In this document: in pieces, positions 1 through 11,524 of the stretch | Layout: each line of letters starts with the position of its first letter | Position numbering within the stretch: position 1 is the first letter of the stretch | Assembly: GCA_038373865.1 (NCBI GenBank) | Contig: JAXGGA010005775.1 | Coordinates: forward strand, 1 to 64,000 | Direction: 5' to 3' | From: Uloborus plumipes | Taxonomy: Eukaryota > Arthropoda > Arachnida > Araneae > Uloboridae | DNA: 64,000 nucleotides | The notes under the pieces: generated by a model | Database searches by the model: none | The model's input: the letters and a program-made list of their open reading frames with translations, nothing else | What the model was told of the DNA's origin: nothing | Made by a program: the position numbers and the translations under genes

Positions 1-831
1 ACTTGTCAAATCCTCCCCCATTTTGACCCATACTATGTACTGTAGCAGCTACTATCAAAGTGGCTTTCTGTCACTTATATTGAGCCCTGTCTATAGTGGA
101 TGCTAGGTGTTTTAGCCGAATAAACTCATACACCTCAAACAACCGAAACAAAACAGAAACCTAAGCCCGAGCTTGCAACTGCATTTTCTACCCTAACTCA
201 GGTAAGAGATGATGCAACTTTGGAGCGGAGGGGGGGGGGGGGGTCGTTACAACTCACTTTGAGCTATTATTTTATTAACTAATTACTTAGTAGAGTAAAC
301 TAACATTTTAAATTATTCCATTTTATACGAAGAACAATTTTATTTCGGGTAATGAAGTTATGTACTCCAACTCTCGAAATTGCTAATTTTCAACAGAATT
401 CGATCGCATTGAGCGACCTCTAAATATTATTCAATTGAGCTAAAATTTTACATACATCACATTTATGAATAGTGTAAAAAAACTGCGGGGTAAGACCAAA
501 GAAATTCAAAAAAAAATTTTTTTGAATCACCCTAATATATATATATATATATTAAATGCTTTAACTAATTAATTTATTTAAAACTGATTTTTCCTTACCA
601 AACAGTGTTTATCTAGTTAATTCTTTCTTTTTCATACTATTTTTTATACTAAGTTTACCTTCTGAATGTATACTTCCTAAATGTTGTGAAATCAATTGTA
701 TAATTACTATTTAGTTATAATTATAGTTTTTCCAGCCCTTTTCTGTGTAGGATATTTACTTGCAAATCATGGCAAACATCTGGATTTAAAGAAGACTAGC
801 TTTTAAAAACCTACTAAGAATGCATTTTGAA

Positions 832-910
832 ATCATTCTTTGAAAGACATGGGTAGTGAGATGTGTTCATTTGACTTCCATCTCACTACCTTGTCTTTGA
901 CGGAAAGATT
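832..910 (+). ncRNA. mir-71: mir-71 microRNA precursor hairpin
   Basis: The 23 bases at 841-863, beginning TGAAAGACATGGGTAGTGAG, match the mature miR-71-5p sequence known from nematodes and arthropods. The opposite arm at about 881-902 (TCTCACTACCTTGTCTTTGA) is its complement across a short loop at 864-879, giving a strong stem. miR-71 is conserved in protostomes, absent from vertebrates and lost in Drosophila. It is the first hairpin of a mir-71/mir-2 cluster on the strand of the surrounding PPP4R1 gene, so it is probably processed from that intron. A 92-codon ORF overlapping it is fortuitous. Confidence 0.95.
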
Positions 911-941
911 TCCCAAATGCCAGCAGAGTGTCCAGTTTAGC

Positions 942-1022
942 AGCAATATGTCCATCAAATGGGCTGTGAAATGTCTTTGTTTCAAGCATATCACAGCCAC
1001 ATTTGATGAGCTTATTTCTGTG
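942..1022 (+). ncRNA. mir-2: mir-2 family microRNA hairpin (copy 1)
   Basis: The 3' arm at 989-1011 begins TATCACAGCCACATTTGATG and carries the miR-2/miR-13 seed ATCACAG. The 5' arm at 952-973 (CATCAAATGGGCTGTGAAAT) pairs with it and looks like a typical miR-2 passenger strand. It lies about 90 bases after the miR-71 arm, the spacing expected in the conserved mir-71/mir-2 cluster. The mature sequence differs from Drosophila miR-2a only in the middle, where CACAT replaces CAGCT. Confidence 0.92.
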
Positions 1023-2550
1023 AGAGCGACAAGACTAGATGGGACACTTCTACGAGGGACCATTGCTGCTAGCTTACTGGTGGATGCACCCATGCTGTTC
1101 TTTCTGCATAAAGATTAAATATTAAGTATTTTAGCAGTCTTTAATGTTAAATTTAAGTATGGTATACACTGGCAAACAAGTCCATTTGCATTTAAGTGTT
1201 CTTTAATGACATTGTAACACATTTGTACCACCCGAACAGCTACTTAGTTGCTGAGCAAGCTTAGAAAGCTGCTCAAGCAGACTGACGTACTTAATGCTAG
1301 AAATAAATACTTTGTGAATGCAGAGACGGGCGGTCTGTTTCGTTCATATCATATTAATATTTTATTTATTAAAATAATCAAAGAATGATACAATATTTTT
1401 CTGATATATTAATGCATTATTAATATAATGTAGTAATATAATTCCTTTTTATTTAATACTCTGAAAAGTATTAGTAACGTGACAATTTTACTTACTACTT
1501 AATTCGATTTTTAAAACTACTCGCTATTGACTGAGCACCTGCTCAAAATTTGGCAGAATACTGAGTATTAAGTACTCAGTATGACACTAGTAAATATCAT
1601 TCGTATGAAAATAAAATTCAAAGTATGTATCTTTTCACATGAAATGTGTATTTCTGTATTAATAGTGAAAAAAAAAAATCCATTAATTTTAAGTCTATAT
1701 TTTAATAGTGATATAAGATAACAAACAGCATTATTTGAGGATGGGTTTACTATTTAAGACTTTAGTTAGTGCTGATTCAAATTATCGGATGCATATCAAA
1801 ATATTCAATACATAACAAAATACTACATTTTCAAAAATATCATATTTTCAAACCCTAGCTATAAATCATCAGACAGCCGCATGCAAAATGAAGGAAATTC
1901 GCCAATTTGCAAAAAGTCCTCTGGGTTATTGTGTCATCCAGTGAGATTGCAATTTTTGTTCAGTGTTGCTTCAATTATGAATTAATCTAAAAAAAAATCC
2001 TAAAATTTTTTTTGCATTACAAAATTTAAATTTGTTACAAAATAGGCTTGAATTTGTCACTATGTCAATTTTTTAACAGTTATTGTGATTTTAAGTGTTT
2101 AATAAGTCAGGGAGCGTCAGGCTATGTCAAAATGTTTTAGAGTTTAGTTATTTGGGGTTAGTTAAAACAATTGGTCTAAAATAGGAAAAATTGATTTTTT
2201 TTTTTCAAATGTCATTCTGTTTAAAGTATTCTACTTGTTTTACTTGCATGTAAGTGACCTACCTCCCTTTGCACCTCCAACCTTTTTTTTCGGTTTATTT
2301 TACCGAATTTCTCAACTTAAAAACATCAGTGTATACCATATTTGAAATTTTGTGCTGTTCCATGTTTTTTTCCTCAATGCAATATGTGTCAGAAGTGAAA
2401 AGCTACATCATTACTCGCATGTCACTCTTTTATTCACTCATTTTTGTTGTATTCTTATGAAATGTTATTTAAATTTGAGCAGGTTGAATTCAGCTGAAAT
2501 ATTTTTCAGTGTAGTATTCTCTTCAGAATGTTATCTACCAAGATGGTGCC
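1023..2550. other. spacer inside the miRNA cluster, AT-rich intron
   Basis: About 1.5 kb between the first and second mir-2 hairpins. No further ATCACAG-seed hairpin was seen. A short perfect palindrome, ACTGAGTATTAAGTACTCAGT-like, sits near 1560-1580. An A-run lies at 1670-1678 and T-runs near 2198 and 2284. No supported coding exon. Confidence 0.5.
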
Positions 2551-2559
2551 AGTGAAGTC

Positions 2560-2638
2560 TTTCTGTACTCACAAAGGGGTTGTCATATGTTATTTATGGT
2601 TCATATCACAGCTGCTTTGATGAGTGTGGATTGGCTGG
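2560..2638 (+). ncRNA. mir-2: mir-2 family microRNA hairpin (copy 2)
   Basis: The 3' arm at 2604-2625 reads TATCACAGCTGCTTTGATGA followed by GT, with an intact ATCACAG seed. The 5' arm at 2569-2590 (CTCACAAAGGGGTTGTCATA) pairs with it through a loop of about 13 bases. The substitution CAGCTGC for CAGCCAGC in the non-seed part marks it as a diverged paralogue. Only about 100 bases separate it from copy 3, so the two are likely tandem duplicates. Confidence 0.9.
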
Positions 2639-2654
2639 AAACCTCCTTCTGAAT

Positions 2655-2735
2655 TTGTGTTTCTGCTTGTCAGAGTGGCTGCGGTGTGTTTTTTATTCTT
2701 CATATCACAGCCAGCTTTGATGAGCGGAGCCACAA
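2655..2735 (+). ncRNA. mir-2: mir-2 family microRNA hairpin (copy 3, miR-2a type)
   Basis: The 3' arm at 2703-2725 begins TATCACAGCCAGCTTTGATG and, as remembered, is identical over its 23 bases to Drosophila miR-2a-3p. The 5' arm at 2666-2688 (CTTGTCAGAGTGGCTGCGGT) forms the complementary strand of the hairpin with a short T-rich loop. It is the last member of the visible cluster. Confidence 0.94.
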
Positions 2736-2739
2736 AATG

Positions 2740-4268
2740 TTCTCGACTTCAATTTCTCTAGTTCACTAGAAAGATTCTTAGTTATATTTCTTCCAGCCTT
2801 TGATGGAAATATTTTGTGGAATTATTTTTGTTAAATATCTGCGAATGTTTTAATTTTCTTTAAATGAAAATTTGTTTTACCTGTTTATTTCCTCCTGTAA
2901 ATGTAAAAACTCTCTTTACACTTTTGAATATTTCTTGAACATAATGAAATTTCCGGTTAGTAATGGTGCAAATACAAATTATTTTTGCTTATCTTGATAC
3001 AATACATAATAGTGTTGTGAAAAAGCCTTAGAATTGGAGGAGGGAGGGTGTGGAAAGTCCTGAGTTAATACAGAACTTTTAAGTCTTTGCTATTGGGCTA
3101 AAGAATCCCAGTCTTAGCTTTTTAGCCAAATGTTCCACTTTGGTTTATTTTTGTCAATCTTTGATAAATCTAAATATTGTTTTGATTTTTAAGAGTTAAC
3201 TTTGATATTAGAATAAAAATCCTTCATTTCATAGTTCAAAACTTGTATCTTGTTACCTTTTGTTTCCATTTACAGCCATACATGTGATTCTTCAGCCAAT
3301 TGGCGGAAATCAGCCAATTTGATTGGCAAAATATAGTTTTGGCCTCCTACATATCTGCCTTAAAAAAATCCCAACCGCTCTAAAATTTTCATTTCATTTA
3401 AAATTTCTACGATCTCTAGACGAAGATAATAGGAGGCGACGGCAATCTACCCAGTTTTAAAAGGGAGCATTCTTTGCTTGCTTGGTTTTGATTATAAATT
3501 TCAATTTGAAAAAGTAAAAAATAAAATAAAAGAGTTAGAGGAACCAAAATGATGAAAGTTAAAAATAAAAAAATATAATAAAATTTTTACTAAATGCATT
3601 TAATAGCACTTTTACCCGTCGAACCAACCAGTCACATCATGTCAAATATTTTCAGCCAAATTGTTTTGAAAGTAATCACATGTATGACAACATAAACTCT
3701 GCACTTTTTTTACTACAGTTTTGTCCCACATTATTATTATTATATATATATATTTTTTTTATATAGTTACAACAACGCTGCAAGCTCTCCCGATTCGTTC
3801 GGGAGACTCCCGAAAATCAATGCCTTCTCCCAAAATCTTCTAAATTTTCATCAAAACAATGAAATTCTACCCACAAAGTTATTTTTCAGTAATTTGAAAT
3901 TGAAAAGAAAAATATACAGGACGATAATTACTGTTGCAAAAACTCCTATTTAACTTTTATTTGCCCAAAAATACAATAGGATGTTCCAGATTTTTCTGTG
4001 GTACCTTAATTTTTTGGAGTGTTTATTACTTATAAGAGTAAAGAAACTTGTCTCTTTTAAACCAGTTCAAGCTTTTGTTAAATTTGTTCATGCTTATACA
4101 TAATTTATTATTCTCACTAGTTTTCATCTTTAAATGTTGGTAATTATGGCATAACCAACCAAAAGAACCCAATTATCATAACTAATCAACTGCTCATAGG
4201 TGCTTTCTTATTCAACTAAAATGTAACCACACCTGAATGATTTTGTAAAAATTGTTTTTATTTTCTAG
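2740..4268 (+). other. PPP4R1: PPP4R1 intron upstream of the first visible exon
   Basis: No ORF resembling the preceding HEAT repeat was found here, so the upstream exon should lie before the window. The stretch is AT-rich, with a TA run near 3740-3752 and a short inverted repeat (CTCCCGATTCGTTCGGGAG) near 3788-3806. It ends in a normal 3' splice site (TTTCTAG) at 4262-4268. Confidence 0.5.
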
Positions 4269-4373
4269 TTTATGAACAAAATTTTGCTATTCGTAGGAAG
4301 AGAAATGACCGTGAAATTTTTTTTGGATCCTTTTATATCAATGTGTGCAAAAGCTGATTTTGAAATTCGAAAG
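4269..4373 (+). CDS. PPP4R1: PPP4R1 exon (HEAT repeat, N-terminal block)
   Basis: This is an exon of 35 codons in phase 0 at both ends, between TTTCTAG and GTGAGA. It starts FMNKILLFVGREMT and ends ADFEIRK. It corresponds to the vertebrate segment around MxxKMAPMVGKDITxxLxLPxF and MFHVRK, a HEAT helix pair. The next exon follows after a compact 77-base intron. Confidence 0.9.
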
Positions 4374-4450
4374 GTGAGAGTAACACTTTTTTGCGTCTAT
4401 TCTTTCATGAAACCTAATTTTGTCCAAATAACTAATCAAAGACATTTCAG

Positions 4451-4516
4451 GTCTGTGCAAGTAATTTTATAACCTATGCCCGTTTCGTAGGAGAGGGATT
4501 AACAGATTCTCCTTTG
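4451..4516 (+). CDS. PPP4R1: PPP4R1 exon (HEAT repeat)
   Basis: Twenty-two codons, phase 0 to phase 0, between TTTCAG and GTGAGTG. The translation starts VCASNFITYARFVGEGLTD, matching the vertebrate VCAANFGDICxxVGxxxTEE helix directly after the HVRK of the previous exon. The joined residues RK-VCA read straight across the junction. Confidence 0.9.
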
Positions 4517-5298
4517 GTGAGTGCTTCTGTTTAGTGATCATAGATCCTTTTTTGTTTAATTTTCATTTTCATTTGGAAGTGTTAATAAAAAATAGCAGAA
4601 GGTTGTACTAGCTAGGGTAGGTTTTAGTTTTACTGAAAAAATTGATATTGAAGCTACAGAATATTTTTTTTAAATTATACTTGAAACTAAATCAATATAA
4701 AAACTTTTATGGTGTACTAGTTTTATTTATTTAATTGGCAATGACTAGCCCACTAATTGAGTGGCAAGTTGTATTTTTTGCAAGTAATTGCTGGGTTAGA
4801 GTTTATGCTGATTAATTTTAAAACTTCCAATAAGATTTAAATTGCAACATTAAGAGAAAATAGGGGGTATACAGTTTAGTATGAATGTTTTCCACTATAC
4901 CACCTATTTCTTCTATTAATTTTTAATTTAAATTTTATTGCATGTTTCAGAATTAATCAGCATATAAAGATGTAATTAGATCAACTGAAAATTTTGACTG
5001 TTGTCATCTAGAAATAATTTATTTATTTCATACTTCTTGGTGCAAATCAAACTCGCAAAATAAGTCTTTAGTTTTAAAAATCATTTTTTATATTTTATTC
5101 ACTGATGAAAAGGCTCCATTGTAGCCTTGAAATAGTTTTGCTGTATTTCTTGCTAATTTATGCTTTATTTGCATTGTCTTTTCCCTTTCTTATGACATGT
5201 ATTAAAGATTGAAATTTAAGTAAATTTTCAGTGCTAGAAATTGCAAACATCAAATAGCCAATGAAGATGAACTCTCTTAGCTACAATAAGAGATAAGA
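4517..5298 (+). other. PPP4R1: PPP4R1 intron, unique-looking AT-rich part
   Basis: Intron sequence before the first transposon-like insertion. No ORF, RNA motif or clear repeat boundary was seen. Confidence 0.5.
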
Positions 5299-6913
5299 GC
5301 CAATATTTAGAAAAGTGCCAATTTGAAGTTGGAGTTTTCTGATAAAAAATTTTTTTTGCAGAAAAAAATTAATATTGGATTCTAAGTCTAAATTGGGTCT
5401 AAATGCAAGAAAATAAAAGGGGGGAGGTCAAGGAAGTTATTTACCCCCTCCTTAGATTACTCACTTTTAAGCCGTTACAGATCTGATGAGTTACAGATCT
5501 GATGTTAATATGAGCTACATATTAGAGTTTATGCTTTCAGTCTTCGTTAACATCTCTAAAAATGATATCATTTCCTTGCATTTTTGATATAGGATTAAGA
5601 TAATTATATTAAAATGTATATATTAGCTAAAAATCAAATTTCATTATAAAAAAGCATTTCTTGGAAATAAAAATGCGATAAGGTTTTTAGACAAAATAAA
5701 TATTACCAAATCCAAGCTCATAAAGCATTTGTTTTGTTTTGAAACAACACACAACTTCAACTTTTTCAATACACAACTCTGCTGCTTGCTTTTCTTTAAT
5801 TAGTTGCAGGAAATTTAATTTCTTGATCAGAAATTCAAATTTAGCATGCTAGTTATTATCTAGTTATTTAGCGAAGTTATGAAAAATTGAAGCACCAAAA
5901 AAATAAATAAATAAATAAATAAACTAATAATAATTAATTAACTTTATTTCTGCAGTGTCAATTTTTCTTATTTTTCTAACTTCTATTGTCAGGTCATACA
6001 AAGCACAAATGAAGCAATTGTACTAAAACTAATTGCTTTTCATTTTTTAAGAACAAAAATATTCAATATATATGGCTAAAACCTACGATTTTTGCTTTTT
6101 AATAATTCTGAAACGTGTGAATTAGTTCAGTAACATATTCGCTGTTTTTCAATGTTACCGCTCTGACTGTTACCGATCTGACAAACCGACAAAAATTATT
6201 TTTTTTATTTCCGAGTCGATAGCGCTAAACCAAAATCAAACACGTTTTTTTTTTCACATGTAATAAAGGACTATAGTTATATATACAATAATTTTTAAAA
6301 TAATAAAAACTGCGCATTTTAACGCGTGTTACCGATCTGATGACTTAAATGACACACATTTTATAAAATCACTTTAAAAAATCTTACCTACAATTTTAGA
6401 TGCAGAAATGCAAATTTTTAATTACGATGCGATAAAACATCCCACCAGGTACTCAGTATCACGTGGTATAGGTGCAGGATATGATTTTGGGAGCCTAAAC
6501 ATAGATCGAAAATTATTGCTACCGCTCTGACGGCGGAACTAGGGACACGCTTATTTCGCATCGGCTAGAAAATCAGGAATCTATTAAAACAAAAATGAAG
6601 TAAAATATTAACAAAGGGGTAAAAATAGAATCGTTTTTTGATCAAGTGCGTTTTTTTGGGAAGTTAGAAAGTGCGCATGACCTGTTTGCATGCTAAGCTT
6701 TGCTACTTGGGACACGTTACCGATCTGATTTTTGATTTTTGATGTATAAAACCAATATTTTAAGAAGAAAAAAAATTTTTTTTTTCTGATGTTATTAGAT
6801 GAAATGAAAGCAAAACTTATCTTCTTTCTGGGGAAAATTATTTTTTAAACTAGTTATTGAAATACTAGTAAAAATTCACTTGGGACTCAAATTGGCACTT
6901 TTCTAAATATTAG
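5299..6913. mobile_element. DNA transposon-like element, family A (AAAAGTGCCAATTTGA terminus)
   Basis: Inverted ends: CAATATTTAGAAAAGTGCCA plus ATTTGA at 5301-5326 is matched in reverse by TCAAATTGGCAC...CTAAATATT at 6887-6911. ATAAGAG copies flank both sides but their status as a TSD is unsure. The interior has no ORF. It contains a recurring motif GTTACCGATCTGAC or variants near 5475, 5495, 6157, 6173, 6329, 6520 and 6717. A related element lies at 32048-33641. The superfamily was not recognised. Confidence 0.7.
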
Positions 6914-7563
6914 CTCATAAATCATAAGAGTGAGCATTCCAAACCCTCTTATTCCTTATTGACTTTCTAATCCCTTCAATTTGCTGTACAATAAATGCAC
7001 GTCCAATTCATTCTTCCTTTTTTGATGCAAATCCCGATTTGTGCAGCCAAACACAGGCAGTCAGATAAGGGACGTATGTTTTCTTCTACTTTGGGCCAAT
7101 ATGATACCTGCTTGCTGACTTTCACTCATTGTAAAAGTCTTAGAATTCAAACAAAAGAAAGTGGAAAGTAATTTCCAAACTATCTTAAACTGAAATATTC
7201 TATTGGTTTGCACATTTGGGTGGCAGAAATTGCCGCTGTTTTTCCAGGGAATTCAGAAGAATAGAAGAATCTTCATTTTGTTCATTGACAAAATACAGAG
7301 AACTTTTCTGAGAAATACCGTATGTTAGCAGTATCAATGATTTCAAACTTGAAGTAAGGTTTTTTTTTTCATTTTTTAAAATATGCTTTCCTATTTCGGG
7401 AGACAAAAGAAAAGAGTGATATATCCGAGTGAGTGATATAACGAGGGGCTACAGTATTTATTTTCTTTGCATTATAACTTATTACTAACTTAATGGATTT
7501 TTTTTTTGCTTCTGTACTTTGAGTATGCCTGCAACATGTATATGATTTGTTTTTCATTTTTAG

Positions 7564-7725
7564 CTTCTGTCCTTCATTGACCTTTGCAATGATCATGAGA
7601 ATCAAGATGTGTGCATGCCTTGCATTGAAGTATTTGCAGAAATATCAAGATTAATCAGTATGAAAGTGCGAAAGGAACTCCTGACAAATGTTTTCATACA
7701 TTTGGTTGAAAGTGAAAATGTTGCT
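7564..7725 (+). CDS. PPP4R1: PPP4R1 exon (HEAT repeat)
   Basis: Fifty-four codons in phase 0 at both ends, between TTTTTAG and GTAAGT. The translation starts LLSFIDLCNDHENQDVCMP and ends LVESENVA. It corresponds to the vertebrate LPRFFQLCSDNVWGVRKACAE helices, and continues directly into VRRIACKELG of the next exon, completing one HEAT repeat across the junction. Confidence 0.92.
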
Positions 7726-10700
7726 GTAAGTTATTTTTTCTGTTACAGGCTTTTGGCCATGGTCAGATTTAGAAATTTTAGAACAGTACCTTGACTCATA
7801 TGCATGGGTTTCCTTGTAAAGTACATTGAAAATCAATCATATTTTGGGGAAACAGTGTATGGTAATTTGCTATATGCTCTGTAAGTTTTGGTGATTCTTG
7901 GAACTCAAGGCCCATAGGCTGGACCACATGGTCTTAGTGGTAAACAGCAGGGCTGCGGAGTCGAAGGAAAAATGGTAGACTCAGACTCCGACTCTGGTTT
8001 CATATAAAATAAATTTTCCTCTAAGAAAAGAAAATAAATAAAAGTATTTACGAAACATCATTCTTTTTGTAGCCTGAAATTCTAAGAAGTATGAATGTAG
8101 CAATATTTGAATGTGCTATTTAAATGTATCCACTTCATTCGACATAACATTTTTGGCTATTGTAACACAGCCTGTTAAAATAAATGAATATATATTTATA
8201 AAGTAAATGAATCTTAGAAACTGTAACTGTCAATTAAAACATGTTAAAAAACAAACTAACTACAATAGACTACTTCTTTAAACATGAAGATTTTGAAATT
8301 GTTGAAAGAGGGGGACACCCAAAACCTAGTTTGTTTAAAGGGAAAAAACTCAATTGAAGCCCTGAGTTTTACCGAATAAAGAGACATAAGGCATCATTTA
8401 AAAATGGCTGTAATATTGTAAAAATGTCTCACTGTCTCCAAATTTTCCTAATCACCTGTGAAAATTTGCCGAATAAGAACTTTTTTGGGAAGTCACAGTG
8501 TCCTCCCATCAAGGGGGCCCCTGATAAAAGATTTGGAAATTATTTTGACTGAGGGCTGAATCACAGCACATAAATACACTCGATCTAGCTCAAAAGCAGG
8601 GACGTCATTTCGAAATTTTCCGGGGAGGGGGGGGGGGGCAAAGGGTGCATACACAATGTAAAATTTACCAAAAAGGCACAAACTACGCCCACTTTTTTGT
8701 CAATACATGTATTTCCCAAAGTCAGGGAGCCTGCCCCCGCCCCTAAATGATAGGCCTGTTTAGCATGAGAAAAAGTACTACATTACCTCTATTCTTTTTG
8801 GTTTTGTGCACTATTGTGATAAAAAAAAAAAATGTGAAATCTAATAATATCTATTTTTTAACTTAAAACAGGCATTTTTTTTACAAAGGTAGAGCATTAT
8901 GTAAAACTAAGCAGTTAAGTATTAAAATAAGAGACTGGATAATATAAGAGATTGGAAAGTGCAAATTTAGTGCCTGTAATATATAATTGCTCTAGAATCC
9001 TTGAAAATAATTAAATAGGTCTTCGAAAAGATTCCTTGAAAAGTGCTTCAACTTTATTTCTTATTAAGTGTATAAACCATTAACTATCTGAATGACAATG
9101 ATCTCATTGTCCTGTTGTCTAAATCCTTATACCATCTACTTTAAAAGATTTTTTTTTTCTATTGATCATTTTATGCTTAATTCAGTGCTTTGAAAATTTT
9201 ATTACAGTTTTGAACTTATCTGCATTTGGTGAAACCTTTTTTTTAGTGATAAATACATTTTGAATGATAGATAATACATACCTGCCGACTCTTCCGTGTT
9301 TGAGCCTTTTTTATGGTCTTCCAGCTATAACATGAGATGTTGTCTTTCCCTTCTACATTTTAGATTTTTTTTCAAATCAAGAAATAATTTTCAAAAAATA
9401 GAAAAAATTAAACGTTGCAAAAATCCAGATTGACAATTGAGCTAATTATGACCTTGATTGCGCAATACTTGCCTGTCAGTTCATGCTGACCTCTCCGATC
9501 AGAGCTGTCCCTCCTTCTCTACTGGATCAAAAGAATCAAAACAGGTGGTGTCTTGTGCTCATGTGCTGTGTTTCATCTTCTAATTCACTTGAAGATGCCG
9601 AACGTTTGTAAATGAGGAACCAGTTTTATAATGAGATAAGAATGGATTTTTCTATTTTCAAGAAATTATTTTTTGGAAAAAGATAATGAATAGCAATTGC
9701 AAAAAGAAGCCATATCTGCAAATCTATCTTGAAGCTATTTTATCGTTTTAAGTACTACTGTAATTTAGTGGCGTTTTGCGGTTTCTAAAAATTGCTGAAC
9801 ACCAAAAACTATCGTCGAAGTGTTTGCTATGTTTATTCATATGCCGAGGTATTCTGTAACCCTGAACATTTGAAACATTTTAAATACAAATCAAACTAAA
9901 CACTGCATTTTCGACATAACACACATTTATTAACTATGAACAAAATTAAAAACAGAAAACTAAAAGCAGTGCATTGCCGTTGCCGGCATATATGCAAGTC
10001 AGTGAGCAAAACATTTGACTTGCTTTTTATTAAATGCTTAAATTAAGCATCATTCAATTGTGTTGCCACTCACTCGGTGGCTGAACACAGTCGAAAGTTG
10101 AAATATATCCTAATTCGAACTTTAATATATGCAAAACATAATTGCCACACATGCTGTAATTGGACATTGCAATAAAACTTTTATTGTATTTTAATGACTA
10201 TATGCACTCATTAGTTGTTTTAGCTGGCATATCATTTTAAAGGAACATTTCAGGTTATGGAATTGAAGCGGCATTAGGAAAATTTTTTATGAAATCAATT
10301 AATTTTTATCTTTTGCAAGTCATGTTTGAATCAATTATCTATTTAAAAATGCTCTTCATTTGACACAAAAAAATTAAAAAACATTTAAAGAGTCAACGCC
10401 TTGGGTAAATAACTGTTACTTACTGACATTTCTTTTAATTAACGCTCTCCACAAATTGAGTGTGATATGTTTGAATCCTTGTTTTTGTACACCTTTTTTT
10501 TTCCACTGCTGCTAAATCGTGATGCCTCTTCTCTTCAAAATCTTAGCTTTACTGTGCTGATAGTTAATTTAGTATGATAATTGAATTTAGTTAAAATAAA
10601 ACTTAATAATTATTTGTCATTTTCTTTTCACACTGTCGGATACTTCTCTTCCCTCTAAATTTTTGCTCTCATTACTTTTAAACGTCTATCATTTTCATCT

Positions 10701-10803
10701 TAAGTTATGTTTCCATCAAAGTTAACTAATTAGTTTTTAAGCACTAATTTCTACAAAGAAGAAAAAGCAATTTAACTCACTGTTGCATTTTTTTTATTTT
10801 CAG
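7726..10803 (+). other. PPP4R1: PPP4R1 intron with isolated hAT-type ends
   Basis: A 3.1 kb intron. At 7950 it contains CAGGGCTGCGGAGTCG, a typical hAT terminus, followed by GACTC-rich subterminal sequence; no matching right end was found nearby. At 8601 GCAGGGACGTCATTTCG also resembles a hAT end and is followed by a G-run at about 8627-8638. The remainder is AT-rich without coding signal. The intron ends in a T-rich tract and CAG at 10801-10803. Confidence 0.5.
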
Positions 10804-11444
10804 GTAAGAAGGATTGCTTGTAAAGAACTTGGAAATTTCATTTCTACCTTTGCCACTTCATGTGATTATAAATTGGATCCTCCAAGATGGACTGAAAGCA
10901 TTCATAAGCACCTAGAAAATCATGGACAAATCCCCGGTTTACTCAAACATTTTAATGCTTCTGAAGGGGTTTTCTTCACATGTAATAAAAGTTCTAGTGC
11001 CCCTGTTTTAGACACAGTGAACTGCAATTTGAATTTTCCGTTGTGTATAAATGAAAGTTTTAAAAGTAGAGAAACTAGTGGTTTCTTTTCAAATAAAATG
11101 CATGGAGTGCTCAAAGATGAACTTAATAAATGTAAACAGAAAGATTTAAATGAAAACTTGCCAAGTAACACAAACCTTACAGAAATTAAAAGTTCTTCAA
11201 GCAATATTTTAGACTCTGAAAATGCCTCAGCTACAATAACTAACGTTGTAAAAAACATGAGCTGTGTAAATGATGTAAACATGTTCAATAATTTCCAGTA
11301 CTGGAAATATCCTCTGCCTGAAATAGAACTGGAAATGAAGGATAATTTACAAAATAATGACTTTTTGCCAAAAACTTCAGTCATCTCTCAATCGGTAGAT
11401 TATGCAGATCATTCGGATTCTGTCCAAAATGCAAAGGATGCAAG
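10804..11444 (+). CDS. PPP4R1: PPP4R1 large exon: end of HEAT block and polar linker
   Basis: An exon of 641 bases, entering in phase 0 and leaving in phase 2 (codon AG|C). The first 17 residues, VRRIACKELGNFISTFA, match the vertebrate VRQAAFQxLGxFISTFA at the end of the N-terminal HEAT block. A serine/asparagine-rich linker of about 160 residues follows. Near residues 175-190 is the conserved motif FNNFQYWKYPLPEIELEM (human YNSFHFWRTPLPEIDLDI as remembered), which fixes the identity. The linker is poorly conserved and likely disordered. The 154-codon antisense ORF is a shadow. Confidence 0.95.
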
Positions 11445-11524
11445 GTGAGTATTTAATTTTTTACAACAAAAATATTAAGTTATATTCTTCTTTTCAAAAA
11501 AAAAAAAAAAAAGAAACTTACTGT

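Noticed and set aside
130..200. Possible PPP4R1 exon ending CTAACTCAG|GTAAGA at 200
   Set aside because: The donor is good and the phase would fit, but the translation (PELATAFSTLTQ) does not resemble the HEAT helix expected before the 4269 exon and there is no clear acceptor.
840..1118. 92-codon + strand ORF and its 86-codon antisense partner
   Set aside because: They overlap the mir-71 and mir-2 hairpins; the inverted-repeat structure creates open frames on both strands. No protein domain.
10920..11384. 154-codon minus-strand ORF
   Set aside because: Antisense shadow of the large PPP4R1 exon.
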